DNA from: Solanum dulcamara
Lineage: Eukaryota; Streptophyta; Magnoliopsida; Solanales; Solanaceae
Direction of reading: 5' to 3'
Assembly (NCBI RefSeq): GCF_947179165.1
Contig: NC_077242.1
Span: 77,605,097 to 77,669,096 of the forward strand
Length of the DNA: 64,000 nt
This document shows positions 1 to 9,581 of the stretch, in pieces; positions within the stretch are counted from its first letter, which is position 1, and each line of letters starts with the position of its first letter. The translations under genes were made by a program, and so were the position numbers. The notes below the pieces were generated by a model that had not been told where the DNA came from, ran no database searches, and saw nothing but the letters and a program-made list of their open reading frames with translations.

Positions 1-1584
1 AGAGAAACTAGGACTCAAGAGTGTTCATTAAGTCTTTCGGTACCAACTAAAGCTTCGGTTTCCAGGTATGTAAGGTTTCAATGAGAGTATTCCTTCCACT
101 CTCATGTCTAAATTATTTTGATTATATGATAAATTATGTTTATTTTCTTTAAGCTTTACTCTAAGTTATGTGGTGTTTATCCATGGGTTCTTCCACCCAT
201 GTAGTCCAAAAACTCTTTAAATTAAATATCTTGATTTCAAGTAATATTTTCTTATGTTAATTCTTAATTTTACTTAATAGTATGAATCATGGTTAAACTA
301 ATGATTATTGCTCTATTTTGATGCAACATAATTTCATATGTATGAATTGATGGTTTACAAGTAATTCTTTTATTTATCTATTTAAAGGTTCTTGAAATTT
401 ATGGTGGGTTGTTTAAAGCATGGTTTTTAATTAATGGATTTCAAAGTATTTATGTATATTTATTTACATACATATTTGCAAGTTGAAGTGATTTGAACCC
501 ACCTAGTTTTACTATGTTTTTAACAAAGTTTGACTTGAAAGCTTTGACTCCAAATAAATATTTATGAAAGCAATATCTATGATAAAAAATGGAGTCTTAT
601 GAAATGAAAGAATGATGAAATGATATGAATCATGGATTCTTTATACAATAAGGACAATTCTTGCATATTTGAATTATCAAATGTTTAATGAGCTATTCTA
701 CAGAATATGATGTTTGAATTCTCAAGTTATATGCGATGAATATTTTGAAGTATTAAACTATTCCGTGGGATTGACTTAGCACCGAATGAGGCATTGAGGT
801 GAGATTCGGTAAGGGAATCCTAGTAGCAACCCCTTGTCTCATTAACTATGTGCCAACATAAGAGCCCTTGTAGGCTTAGGCTAATGGATCCATAAATAGC
901 CCTTAAAGTTAAAGTTAAAGAAATGAATGAAGTTGACGGAGTTCTACTTGACAAGTAGTCTCCTCGGCCAACGTAGGGGGTTATGTTGGATTCCATGTAA
1001 TAGCTCGCATGATCTTAAATGTCGGTTATGGTTAATTTCTCACAAAATAAAGGTTTTAAAGGATATCTATATGATTTATTATGCATACATTAAATTATGT
1101 TCCATATTACATAAATGTTTTTAATGTTTCCTCAATGTTCATGCATCCTTACATACTTAGTATATTCAAAGTACTAACGCATACTCTTTTGCCTACATGA
1201 TATCACCATGTAGGGATCAGTGCTCTTCCTCGTTCTCCTCCACGTGGCTAGTTGATATTCCATTGAAGACTACTTTTGGTGAGTTTCCATGTTCCGGGAA
1301 CAATACTCCTTTATCTTTCTAGTTTATGATATGTTAAGATATTTTACTATGGAATTTCTTCTATTATGATTGAGGGTGAGCTAGGGACTTGTCTTAGCCC
1401 CATTAAATCTAATAGTTAGAGGTATTGTTGGACATATGTAAGTTGAAGATTTACTATTATGATTTCCGCTTGTTTATCATCATTACCTATGAAAGGCTAA
1501 AAGAATGTTAAGAGGCTTGATTGAGGTACTTTCGGGTACCTCATTCGCCATGTCACGTCTAGGCCCTAGGCTTGGGTCGTGACA
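1..1584 (+). mobile_element. LTR-retroelement-like end, truncated by the window edge
   Basis: No coding sequence is supported here. The stretch ends at about 1584 in a motif of the type GGGTCGTGACA, the mirror image of the TGTCACGACCC start common to many Solanaceae LTR elements. It also contains a 'CAGGTATGTAAGG' motif near 75, whose counterpart occurs in reverse orientation inside the repeat at 25.6-28.3 kb. I read it as the right part of an LTR or solo LTR on the plus strand. The left boundary lies outside the window, so no target-site duplication can be tested. Confidence 0.45.
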
Positions 1585-3330
1585 ACTTTAATCCCAAAAA
1601 TCATGTACCTCTCATCATAGTGTTGCAGAATCAATGCAATCAGCATGCTCACACAAGTAATGAGGAATAATCAATATAATCAATCTGCAATCATCCTTAG
1701 ACTATCAAGTATTTCATCAAATACACATAGATATCTAGATCATGGTATACAATATTTAAATCTCTACAATACCATACATCATCTTTTATTAACCCCGTTG
1801 ATTAATTTAGATTAGTTCATATCACAATTCAACCCATAACCTCATCCCCATTATTCCCCAACACATATACAAAAAGGAAATTCGAGATTCTAATAGATTC
1901 ACGGAGTTTTAAGAGTCCACTTGCCTTAACCAATACGTGATCAATCAATCCATGTGAGATTTCTCCTTCCAAATATACTTCGAATCGACACAATCTAATT
2001 ACTTAGTGTTTCACAATCAGAAACTAAGTCCAATGGCACTAACAACGAGAAATTCGGGAAAAAGGGATCAAAAGTCTCAAATTCCATTTTCGAAAATAGA
2101 GGTTTAAATTCAGAAATTTTTGGATGAAATTGTTCCTCATAATCTTTGGAACTCAATGGCGAAAACTGTTTCGAAAAACTAGCTTAATTCAGGTCACAAT
2201 CACCATTTAAGGAATTTCTCAAAGTTCATGAAAAAGGGTCATTTTCACCGATTGAAAACCTCAAATTCATGTTAAAATCAATAATTAATCATTGGAAAAT
2301 GAAGAAGTAGAGTCAATATAACTTACCCAATGCAATCCTACAAGAAATCCCTTTCCAAATTGCCCCTACCAAGCTCCAAAATTCAAAAATGGTGAAAATA
2401 AAATAAATCCCGGCCAAAACCCTCTCAGATGTCGCTTAAGCGACTAGAGTTTGCTTAAGCGGACCCTCGCTTTCACGACCCCCACCTCATCGCTTAAGCG
2501 ATCAGGGGGTCGGTCGCTTAAGCGAACTTCGCCTAAGTGACCCCTGTCGCAAAAGTGGAGGTCCCTTTAGTGACACTCCCCTCGCTAAAGCGAGGCCTGC
2601 ACCAGAACACAACAAAATCTCCAAAATTCACCAAGTCTCAAAGTCTTCGAATGACCCTCGGGATTCGATCGAAACTCCGTATACACAAATCATATATGCA
2701 ACCCTATTAAATTCGACGTTCCAGAATCATTGAAATTCGATTTTGAGGTCTCCTTGACCCGAAATCTAAAAAGTCGCAACTAGACCAATTCAAACCTCAA
2801 AAAGATCAAAATGCCCTCAAAACTTTCAAAAAATACACAGGAACTCTCCCTAGATCTAAAATCACCCTCTGAATCCAACAGAGTCATCAAAATTCAATTT
2901 CGAGTATCCGATCCTCAAACGTTGACCAAAGTCAACCCTATTACCAAAAGCTCAAATATTTTCAACTCAATACCTCAAATCCACGATTATAACGAATCTG
3001 ATTCCGTCAACTCTCTTAGATCAATTTCAAAATTTTGAAACTAATAGAATTGATCAAATTCCATTTCGAAATTCAGAAAAGACTCATTTATGTCATATGT
3101 TAAAAGTTTGTCTCATTTATGCCATTGACGTTTGAGAAAAGACTCATTTATGCTATTATTTTTTAACTTCAATTTTGCAGAACCATCTAAACAATTTTTA
3201 ACACTTTTCAATTGGAGCTTACGATCAAATTTACTCTTTTTACTTCATTTTCTTGAAGAACACCAAGAACTACTAATTTTCAACTTCTTCAATTTTTCAC
3301 ACAATCATCTCAAAATTCAATAATACCGTT
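1585..3330. repeat. Degenerate repeat-derived DNA, no gene
   Basis: The sequence is rich in tracts of the kind 'caatcaatc', 'ctcaaatt' and 'aaattcg' that are common in minus-oriented Solanaceae LTR sequence. Open frames here (for example 2811-3038) are short, have no recognisable domain and lack gene-like structure. I consider the block an old retroelement remnant next to the LTR-like end at 1584. The boundary towards 3330 is arbitrary. Confidence 0.35.
2431..2596. repeat. Cluster of CGCTTAAGCG palindromes
   Basis: Within about 165 bp the 10-bp palindrome CGCTTAAGCG or a close variant recurs: 2433-2442, a variant near 2452, 2491-2500, 2515-2524, a diverged copy near 2530 ('cgcctaagtga') and a last variant near 2582 ('cgctaaagcgag'). 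Copies are separated by C-rich or CT-rich spacers. The cluster is GC-rich in an AT-rich setting. Function unknown; it is probably a subterminal or internal motif of a retroelement. Confidence 0.6.
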
Positions 3331-3426
3331 CATCTGGGCAAGATATCAATAGCGGTCGAAAAGTCTTATCTTAGCCATAGCCCATAGGTGTGTTTTAGTC
3401 AATACTAAGATAGTAGGATGATGTAA

Positions 3427-3600
3427 GCTGAAATCTCAATAATTACTTTCACACAAAACAAATATATAATTTCACATTCTAAAGTTGTTTGGTTCTCGCT
3501 TTGGAATTCGACAGCTCAAATCTCAATAATTACTTTCGCTCTCACACACATATATATAATTTCACATTCGAAAGTTGTTTGGTACTCGCTTTGGAACTCA
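3427..3600. repeat. Tandem duplication, ~87-bp unit, two copies
   Basis: Two head-to-tail copies (about 3427-3513 and 3514-3600) share the run 'aaatctcaataattacttt', then 'atataatttcacattc' and 'aaagttgtttgg'. They differ by a few substitutions and a small indel. No coding potential is seen. Confidence 0.75.
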
Positions 3601-4329
3601 ACAGTTCAGATTCGTGTCAAGAAGTCTCACTTGAAAAGTAAAGGTACTATATCAAAATCGGCATTATTCTCAAGATTCAAATTCAAAACTTTTAATTAAA
3701 GATGCAAATATATTTATCATCCGCAACAACCAAAACATTTGGTGGTTGAATAATTACTAGTTACAATGTATCGAATGAGTCATTATGACCAATTTGAGTG
3801 CTTAAGGACTATAATTATCCATCCATAAAATGGTTTTTCTTGAAAAAATTAATTATGTTTCATGTGGCAAATTATGGAAAATGATTATATTCCTCACACA
3901 ATTATAATATTGTAGCATGTGCACTTGAGGCATGATTCTTAAGAGTTAGACATATGGATAACAATAAGATCATATCTTTATATTTATCTTTGTTTCTCGT
4001 TGTCTTCAAAATATAAATCAATGTATATTAATCAAATACAATAAAAGTAATATTATTTTGAAAAATTCTTTTTTTTTCCAGATTTCGACAATGATTCTTC
4101 CACAGATATTTTGAAAAATTCAACTACAAGTATAGTAATATTTTTAAAGAGTTCGAACAACATAAATATCAATTCGAAAACAAAGTAGACCACCCAACGA
4201 ATTCTTGGTTGTAGGATATATATTCAGAGAAAAATTCATAATTTAAATTTTTAACTTTTATGTTCTTATTACTAAAGACTTGTATATTTGAAATTATAGG
4301 TCTACAATTTAATATTTATTGGAATTTTG

Positions 4330-4354
4330 ATATATATATATATATATATATATA
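4330..4354. repeat. (TA)n microsatellite
   Basis: An uninterrupted TA dinucleotide tract of about 25 bp in noncoding DNA. Confidence 0.9.
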
Positions 4355-4575
4355 TTACATGTCGAAAATGTTAAATTCAGTTAACCTCAGTAATAATACT
4401 CAAAGAACATCCATTTAATGGCTATTAATATTGACCATCAATATATATTATATTCCAATGAATGTCTTATAATATATCGAAAACGGAAAAGGGTCGCCTT
4501 TGCTCCTTCTTTCCGGAGCCCACTAACGGAAAACTTGAGATAATTCTTAGTTGCGTGGAAGTTAGCGTCTTAAAG

Positions 4576-5400
4576 AAGAATTATTTGAAATGGTATAAAA
4601 TGTCCTATATCCATTTATTTGACCTAAAATATCTTTAACATCCATCTTTAGGTCTAAAAATAATATTTTCTTTAACGAAAAAAGATATTTTAGGCCCAAT
4701 AGATGGACGTGGGACATTTTTGTCCCATTTCCAATAGTTCGAGGGCATTTTAGGCTCTTTTCACAGAATTTTAATTAAATAATTTGAACAATTTTTTTAA
4801 ACATGTGGCGGCCATCTATTGGTTACAATTTAATTATTTGAAATTAATTATAAATCAAAATTTATTTAACAGAATTTTAATTAAATAATTTGAATAATTT
4901 TTTAAACACGTGGTGTTTATCTATTGTTTATAATTTAATTACTTAAAATTAATTATAAATCAAAATTTATTTAACGGAATTTTAATTAAATAATTTTTAA
5001 ACACGTGGCGGCCATTATTGGTTAAAATTTAATTATTTAAAATAAATCATAAATCAAAATTTATTTAACAGAATTTTAATTAAATAATTTGAATAATTTT
5101 TTTTAAAAACGTGGCGTCCATCTATTGGTTACAATTTAATTATTTAAAATTAATTATAAATAAAAATTTATTTAACAGAATTTTAATTACAAGAAATGGC
5201 CTAAAATGCCATCGAATTATTGAAAATGGTACAAAAATATCCATCATCCATCTATTGGGCCTAAAATGCCCTTTTACATTAAAGAAAATGTCATTTTTAG
5301 ACTTAAAGGTAGATGTCAAAGACATTTTAAATTTAATAAATGGATGAAGCTCATTTTTATACCATTTTAAATAATTTAAAGACATTTTAGACTTTTTTCT
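4576..5400. mobile_element. Fold-back element: ~190-bp inverted arms around a tandem array
   Basis: The left arm (about 4576-4762) and the reverse complement of the right arm (about 5190-5400) align over most of their length. Shared blocks include 'aaatggtataaaa', 'atccatttatt', 'ttttaggcccaatagatgga' and 'gggcattttaggc'. The centre is a ~105-bp tandem array. Long imperfect arms plus a repetitive core and no transposase gene are typical of non-autonomous fold-back or MULE-like elements. Exact ends and a target duplication could not be fixed. The open frames on both strands near 5111-5385 are by-products of the arms and are not genes. Confidence 0.75.
4763..5189. repeat. ~105-bp tandem repeat array, four copies plus partial
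   Basis: Copies begin at about 4763, 4870, 4975, 5069 and 5175 (partial), giving spacings of 107, 105, 94 and 106 bp. Each copy starts 'agaattttaattaaataattt', has an acacgtgg-type motif, then 'ttggttacaatttaatta' and 'aaatcaaaatttattta'. It forms the core of the surrounding fold-back element. CACGTGG occurs at 4907-4913 and 5002-5008; the first and fourth copies carry mutated versions. Confidence 0.85.
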
Positions 5401-5594
5401 CTATTGAAAAATAGCAAATATTTGATAAAATAATTAAGGTGCACCAGGTCGTTTTTTCAACAACTAGATATGTCAAAATTATCATTTTCTTGTTGGATTT
5501 ATTTTTGCATGAAGAGATAGGAAAGTATATGTGGGTAAAGAGAAGACAACGGGTTTGAAAGACAACGGGTTTGAAAGAGAGATTACATGAAAAA

Positions 5595-5602
5595 CACGTG
5601 GC
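5595..5602 (+). promoter_or_regulatory. G-box/ABRE-like CACGTGGC upstream of the glycosyltransferase
   Basis: CACGTGGC lies about 690 bp before the glycosyltransferase start codon. G-boxes are bound by bHLH and bZIP factors, including light and flavonoid regulators. A role here is inference. Confidence 0.35.
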
Positions 5603-6113
5603 AATAAAATCCAGTGGTATTTATTTCCAACCACAAAAATAAGTTCCCACTTTATCTTTTATTGGGTCTACACAATAATCATGAAAATGAAATGACGATC
5701 AATAAAAACAAATTAAAATAGGAGAAGAATATTTATATTTTATTTTATAATTTTTTTTGTCGGGAGATAGTAATACTTTAATTTTAATTTTAATTAAGTT
5801 TAATAATTTATTTAATTTTTGTTAATTAAGATGAAATGTTTTGTCTATGTGGAGTGTAATGTGACAAAAAATTTTAAATGAAAGAGAAAGTACAATACAT
5901 AAACCATGATGAGAGAAAAATAAAAGAGAGATATGCGTTTCTCAAACTAATAAGTGATAGTTTAAATATGAAATTCACACTTCTAATAATTTAGATATGA
6001 AACTCAAAAAAGAGAGATATTTTGATGTGTTTTTTATCCTTCTCTCAAGTTATCACTGTGTTCATTTATCATCTAAATTGCAACCATTCAAAAAAAACGA
6101 GAAAATCTCCTAT

Positions 6114-6120
6114 TATAAAG
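6114..6120 (+). promoter_or_regulatory. Candidate TATA box of the glycosyltransferase gene
   Basis: TATAAAG lies 168 bp before the ATG at 6288 and would give a leader of roughly 140 nt. It is the best core-promoter candidate in the last 300 bp, but AT-rich DNA makes chance matches likely. Confidence 0.35.
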
Positions 6121-6287
6121 CATCTTTTTTACCCATTATAGAAACTTATAGGCCAATATTTTTTTTACTAAACAAACTTTTTCTTTAGATCTTTAAAACA
6201 AAACAAGAAAAACATAAACTAAATCTTTACTCTTCTCCGTGATATTTTCATTCTATATTCTCCATAAACTCCTCCAAGAAAAAAAAA

Positions 6288-7850
6288 ATGTCCAATTACC
6301 ATGTTGCTGTTGTAGCATTCCCTTTTGCAACACATGCTGGACTTTTATTTGGACTTGTCCAAAGGCTAGCAAATTCTTTACCAAATGTGACATTCACATT
6401 TTTTAGCACTAACAAATCAAATTCTTCCATTTTCACTACTCCTACCGCACAAAAAAATCATCATAATAATAACATTAAGCCCTATGACATTTCTGATGGT
6501 ATTCCAGAGGGTTACGTGCTCGGAGGTATCGAAGAGATTATAGGATTATTTTTCAAATCGGCGAAGAAAAATCTACAAAATGCTATAGTTGCTGCTGAGA
6601 ATGAGTCAGGGAAAAAAATTACGTGTGTTATGGCTGACGCGTTTATGTGGTTTTCCGGTGAGATGGCTGAAGAATTAAATGTTAGTTGGATTCCGGTATG
6701 GACTTCTGCGGCTGGGTCACTCTCCGTCCATGTAGATACCGATCTAATTAGAGAAAATGTTGGGATACAAGGTATGTACATAAAATATTTATACGTAAAT
6801 ACGATAATAACAACTTATAGTGGATTAGATTTGATGTAAAATGTGATGTTTATAAAATAAGATAATGAAATACATTATTAAATCAAGTTGATTCTTTTCA
6901 TGTTTCCGACTAAATTTTTGAACAAGTGATAAGTCTATTTTTTAAAGTATGACCAATCTTTTTTTTTCTTAACAGGAATTGATGGACGTGAAGATGAAAT
7001 TTTGAAATTTATTCCAGGATTTTCTGAATTAAGACTTGGTGATTTGCCGGGAGGAGTTGTCTCGGGAGACCTAAAATCGCCATTTTTAATGATGCTTCAC
7101 AAAATGGGGAAAACCATAGGAAAAGGTACAGCCATACCAATAAATTCATTTGAAGAATTAGATCCTTCAATTGTCCAATATCTCAAGTCAAAATTCAACA
7201 ATTTCCTTAATGTTGGCCCTTTTAATTTAACTTCACCACCACCCTTAGCAAATAGTATAGACAAAAATGATTGCATTGAGTGGCTAGATAATCAAGAACC
7301 AAACTCTGTGGCATATATTGGATTTGGCACTGTTGCAACACCACCACCTAATGAGTTAAAAGCTATGGCTCAAGCACTTGAAGAAAGAAAAATTCCATTT
7401 CTTTGGTCAATTAAAGAGAATTTTATGTCACATTTCCCAGAAGGGTTCATGGAAAACACAAGAGATTATGGTAAAATTGTGCCATGGGCACCACAAGTAC
7501 AAGTTCTTGGACATAGTTCAATTGGAGTTTTTATAAATCACTCTGGATGGAATTCGGTTCTGGAGAGCATAGCTTCTGGTGTGCCTATAATTTGTAGGCC
7601 ATTTTTTGGAGATCATCATTTGAATTCTTGGATGGTTGAGAAAGTTTGGAAAATTGGAGTGAAAATTGAAGGTGGGGTTTTTACAAAAAGTGGTACAATT
7701 GAAGCACTTGACTTGGTTTTGTCAAAAAAAAGAGAAGAATTGAAAGAACAAATTGGAATGTACAAAGAACTTGCTCTAAAGGCTGTTGGACCAAGTGGGA
7801 GCTCAACTCGAAATTTCAACAAATTGGTTGAGATTATCACCTCTTGTTAG
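6288..7850 (+). CDS. Flavonoid/anthocyanidin 3-O-glycosyltransferase (UGT78-type)
   Basis: Two exons, 6288-6771 and 6976-7850, with a GT-AG intron of 204 bp, give 452 residues, normal for plant UGTs. The enzyme would transfer a sugar from a UDP-sugar to the 3-hydroxyl of flavonols or anthocyanidins in the cytosol. Visible features: N-terminal 'FPFATHAG' with the presumed catalytic His16; the partner Asp in '[10 protein letters not shown]'; a C-terminal 44-residue PSPG box running from WAPQ to FFGDH. Two PSPG positions are unusual. The HCGWNS core reads HSGWNS, and the last residue, normally Gln in glucosyltransferases, is His, as reported for some UDP-galactose users such as the Aralia flavonoid galactosyltransferase. 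The intron after the 'GIQ' block fits Solanaceae relatives as I recall them. No frame breaks are seen. Sugar and acceptor cannot be settled from sequence. Confidence 0.9.
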
Positions 7851-7944
7851 TGAAATTATGATCTTCTTGAAAGGATTTTCCAATGATTTATACTATGTGC
7901 TATTGTAATGAATTAATTTCATTTCTATATGTGTATCATTAGTT

Positions 7945-8062
7945 GAGCCGAGGGTCTTTCGGAAACAGCCGTCCTACATTGGTAGGAGTCAGGTCTGCGT
8001 ACACTCTACCCTCCCCAGACCCCACGATGTGGGATTTCACTGGGTTGTTGTTGTTGTTGTTG
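7945..8062 (+). mobile_element. TS-type SINE fragment with 16-bp target-site duplication
   Basis: The body 'gagccgagggtct...cagaccccac...' followed by a (TTG)n tail matches the 3' part of the Solanaceae TS SINE family. It is flanked by a perfect 16-bp duplication, 'atgtgtatcattagtt', at 7929-7944 and 8063-8078. It therefore inserted by target-primed reverse transcription in the 3' flank of the glycosyltransferase. It is 5'-truncated, lacking the tRNA-like head. The diverged gene copy downstream lacks it, so the insertion postdates that duplication. Confidence 0.9.
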
Positions 8063-8261
8063 ATGTGTATCATTAGTTACTTGAATTGATCATCAATGCT
8101 TGTCCATGTAACATTAATCAAATTGAAACTCGGAACTTTCTGATCGATCAACAACAACTCTTATCATTGTGTCGATATAATATACTCTCTCTGTTCAGTT
8201 TGTGTTGCATACTTTCCTATTGTGATATGTCTCCAAAAGAGTATTACCTTTATGTTTTTAG

Positions 8262-8520
8262 AAGCAAAATTCCTTTTTTGTTCAATTAAAAACAATTTTG
8301 TGTCACTTTTCCCAAAAGGGTTCTTGGAATAAAACAAGTGAGTGTGGTAAAATTGTGCCAAGTTCTTGGAAATTATCACCTCTTGCTAGTGAAAGTATGA
8401 TCCTCTTGAAAGGGAATTCAATGATTTATTACTATGTGTGTTTGCAATACATTAATAAATTCCATTGATTTGTCATTATTTATATTTAGTAATCATCAAT
8501 GCTTGTTCATGTAATATTGT
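8262..8520 (+). pseudogene. Decayed duplicate of the glycosyltransferase 3' end
   Basis: Blocks parallel the intact gene: 'aaaattcc' followed by 'ttcaattaaa', then 'ttttcccaaaagggttc' (gene 'tttcccagaagggttc'), 'ggtaaaattgtgcca', 'caagttcttgga', 'attatcacctcttgctagtg' and the 3' flank 'atcatcaatgcttgttcatg'. The middle of the exon, including most of the PSPG box, is deleted and the frame is broken. The fragment also keeps sequence beyond the stop codon, so a genomic tandem duplication explains it better than retrocopying. Confidence 0.85.
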
Positions 8521-9384
8521 CTTCCTTTCTTTGGGGAAAATATCTTGTTAGATAAGTAATTAAATTAAAACTCCTGACCTTTTAGCCCTACAAAAATAAC
8601 TTTTACCATTATATCAAGACTCACCTCATATAAATACTTGTGTTCAAAACAATGCTTAATTTCCATGAGTTTTTCACTTTTGTAGAACCATAGACTAATC
8701 GTTGAGATAAATATAAGGTATGGAAAAATTCGAAGTCAACTTCATAATAGGCAATGTAGTAGCTGATCTTTTGGTAAAGCAGCCACTTTATTAGTTCAAA
8801 ACTTTCCAATGCCAGCTACTGTTATGGCAGACTTGAAAATAATTACTAGCACTTTTTAAAAATGTATTACAGCTAGCATTTGTAATAAGGATGACAATGA
8901 GGAGAGACAGAGCAATATGGGTGGAAGTATATGCTAGCTCCCACAAGCACAAACACCGAGTAATTTTATTTATTAAAATTTGAGCGAATGAAAAAAAATT
9001 ATCTAATATTTTTACTTAGATCCAACTAATTTTCATCCAAATAAATTAAATTATGGACAAGTTAAATCATGATCCGTTTATTGAATCGAACCATTTTAAC
9101 TTGCTCAAGCTTCACCAAAAGTGCTCATTTACCACTTCTATTATTCATCCCTAAGCACCAACATGGCATCCAAGGAAGCTTGCGTCCACCTTCAAGAGTA
9201 CATGGCATCCAAGGAAGCACCAATATGTACTCTAATTTCAAGAGTACATATTATCTCCCACCAATATAAAAATCAATGGATGTATATTTTGTTTAGTTTG
9301 ATTTTAATAATTTAAAAATCGATTAAATTGGTTTAATTTTAATTTTGATCAATAATCGACTTGTGAACACGCCATTTCTCATCA
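8521..9384. other. Intergenic spacer with a short direct repeat, no gene seen
   Basis: AT-rich spacer between the glycosyltransferase remnant and the first MATE gene. The only structure noticed is a direct repeat: 'acatggcatccaaggaagc' at 9161-9179 and 9200-9218, interleaved with two copies of 'ttcaagagtacat' near 9190 and 9238. No conserved coding sequence was recognised. Confidence 0.6.
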
Positions 9385-9392
9385 ATATAAAT
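9385..9392 (+). promoter_or_regulatory. Candidate TATA box of the first MATE gene
   Basis: TATAAATA lies about 197 bp before the ATG at 9582, which would give a leader of about 165 nt. This is the best core-promoter match close to the gene. Confidence 0.5.
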
Positions 9393-9581
9393 ATCAGACA
9401 ATTTTGTCGATCAAATTACCGACTAACAAGTTAGCTTTTTCTTTTAATAACCATGGTATCGGGGCCACGTATGCACATTGACTAATTGACATGCCAACAA
9501 AGCTAGCTTTTTTTGCACCAGAATACATATCCTCTGTTGTAAAATTACTGCTTTGTGGAGGGAAGACTTTGACAGAGGAAA

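Noticed and set aside
5111..5385. Overlapping open frames on both strands
   Set aside because: They lie in the arm and core of a fold-back repeat and have no domain; they arise from repeat structure.
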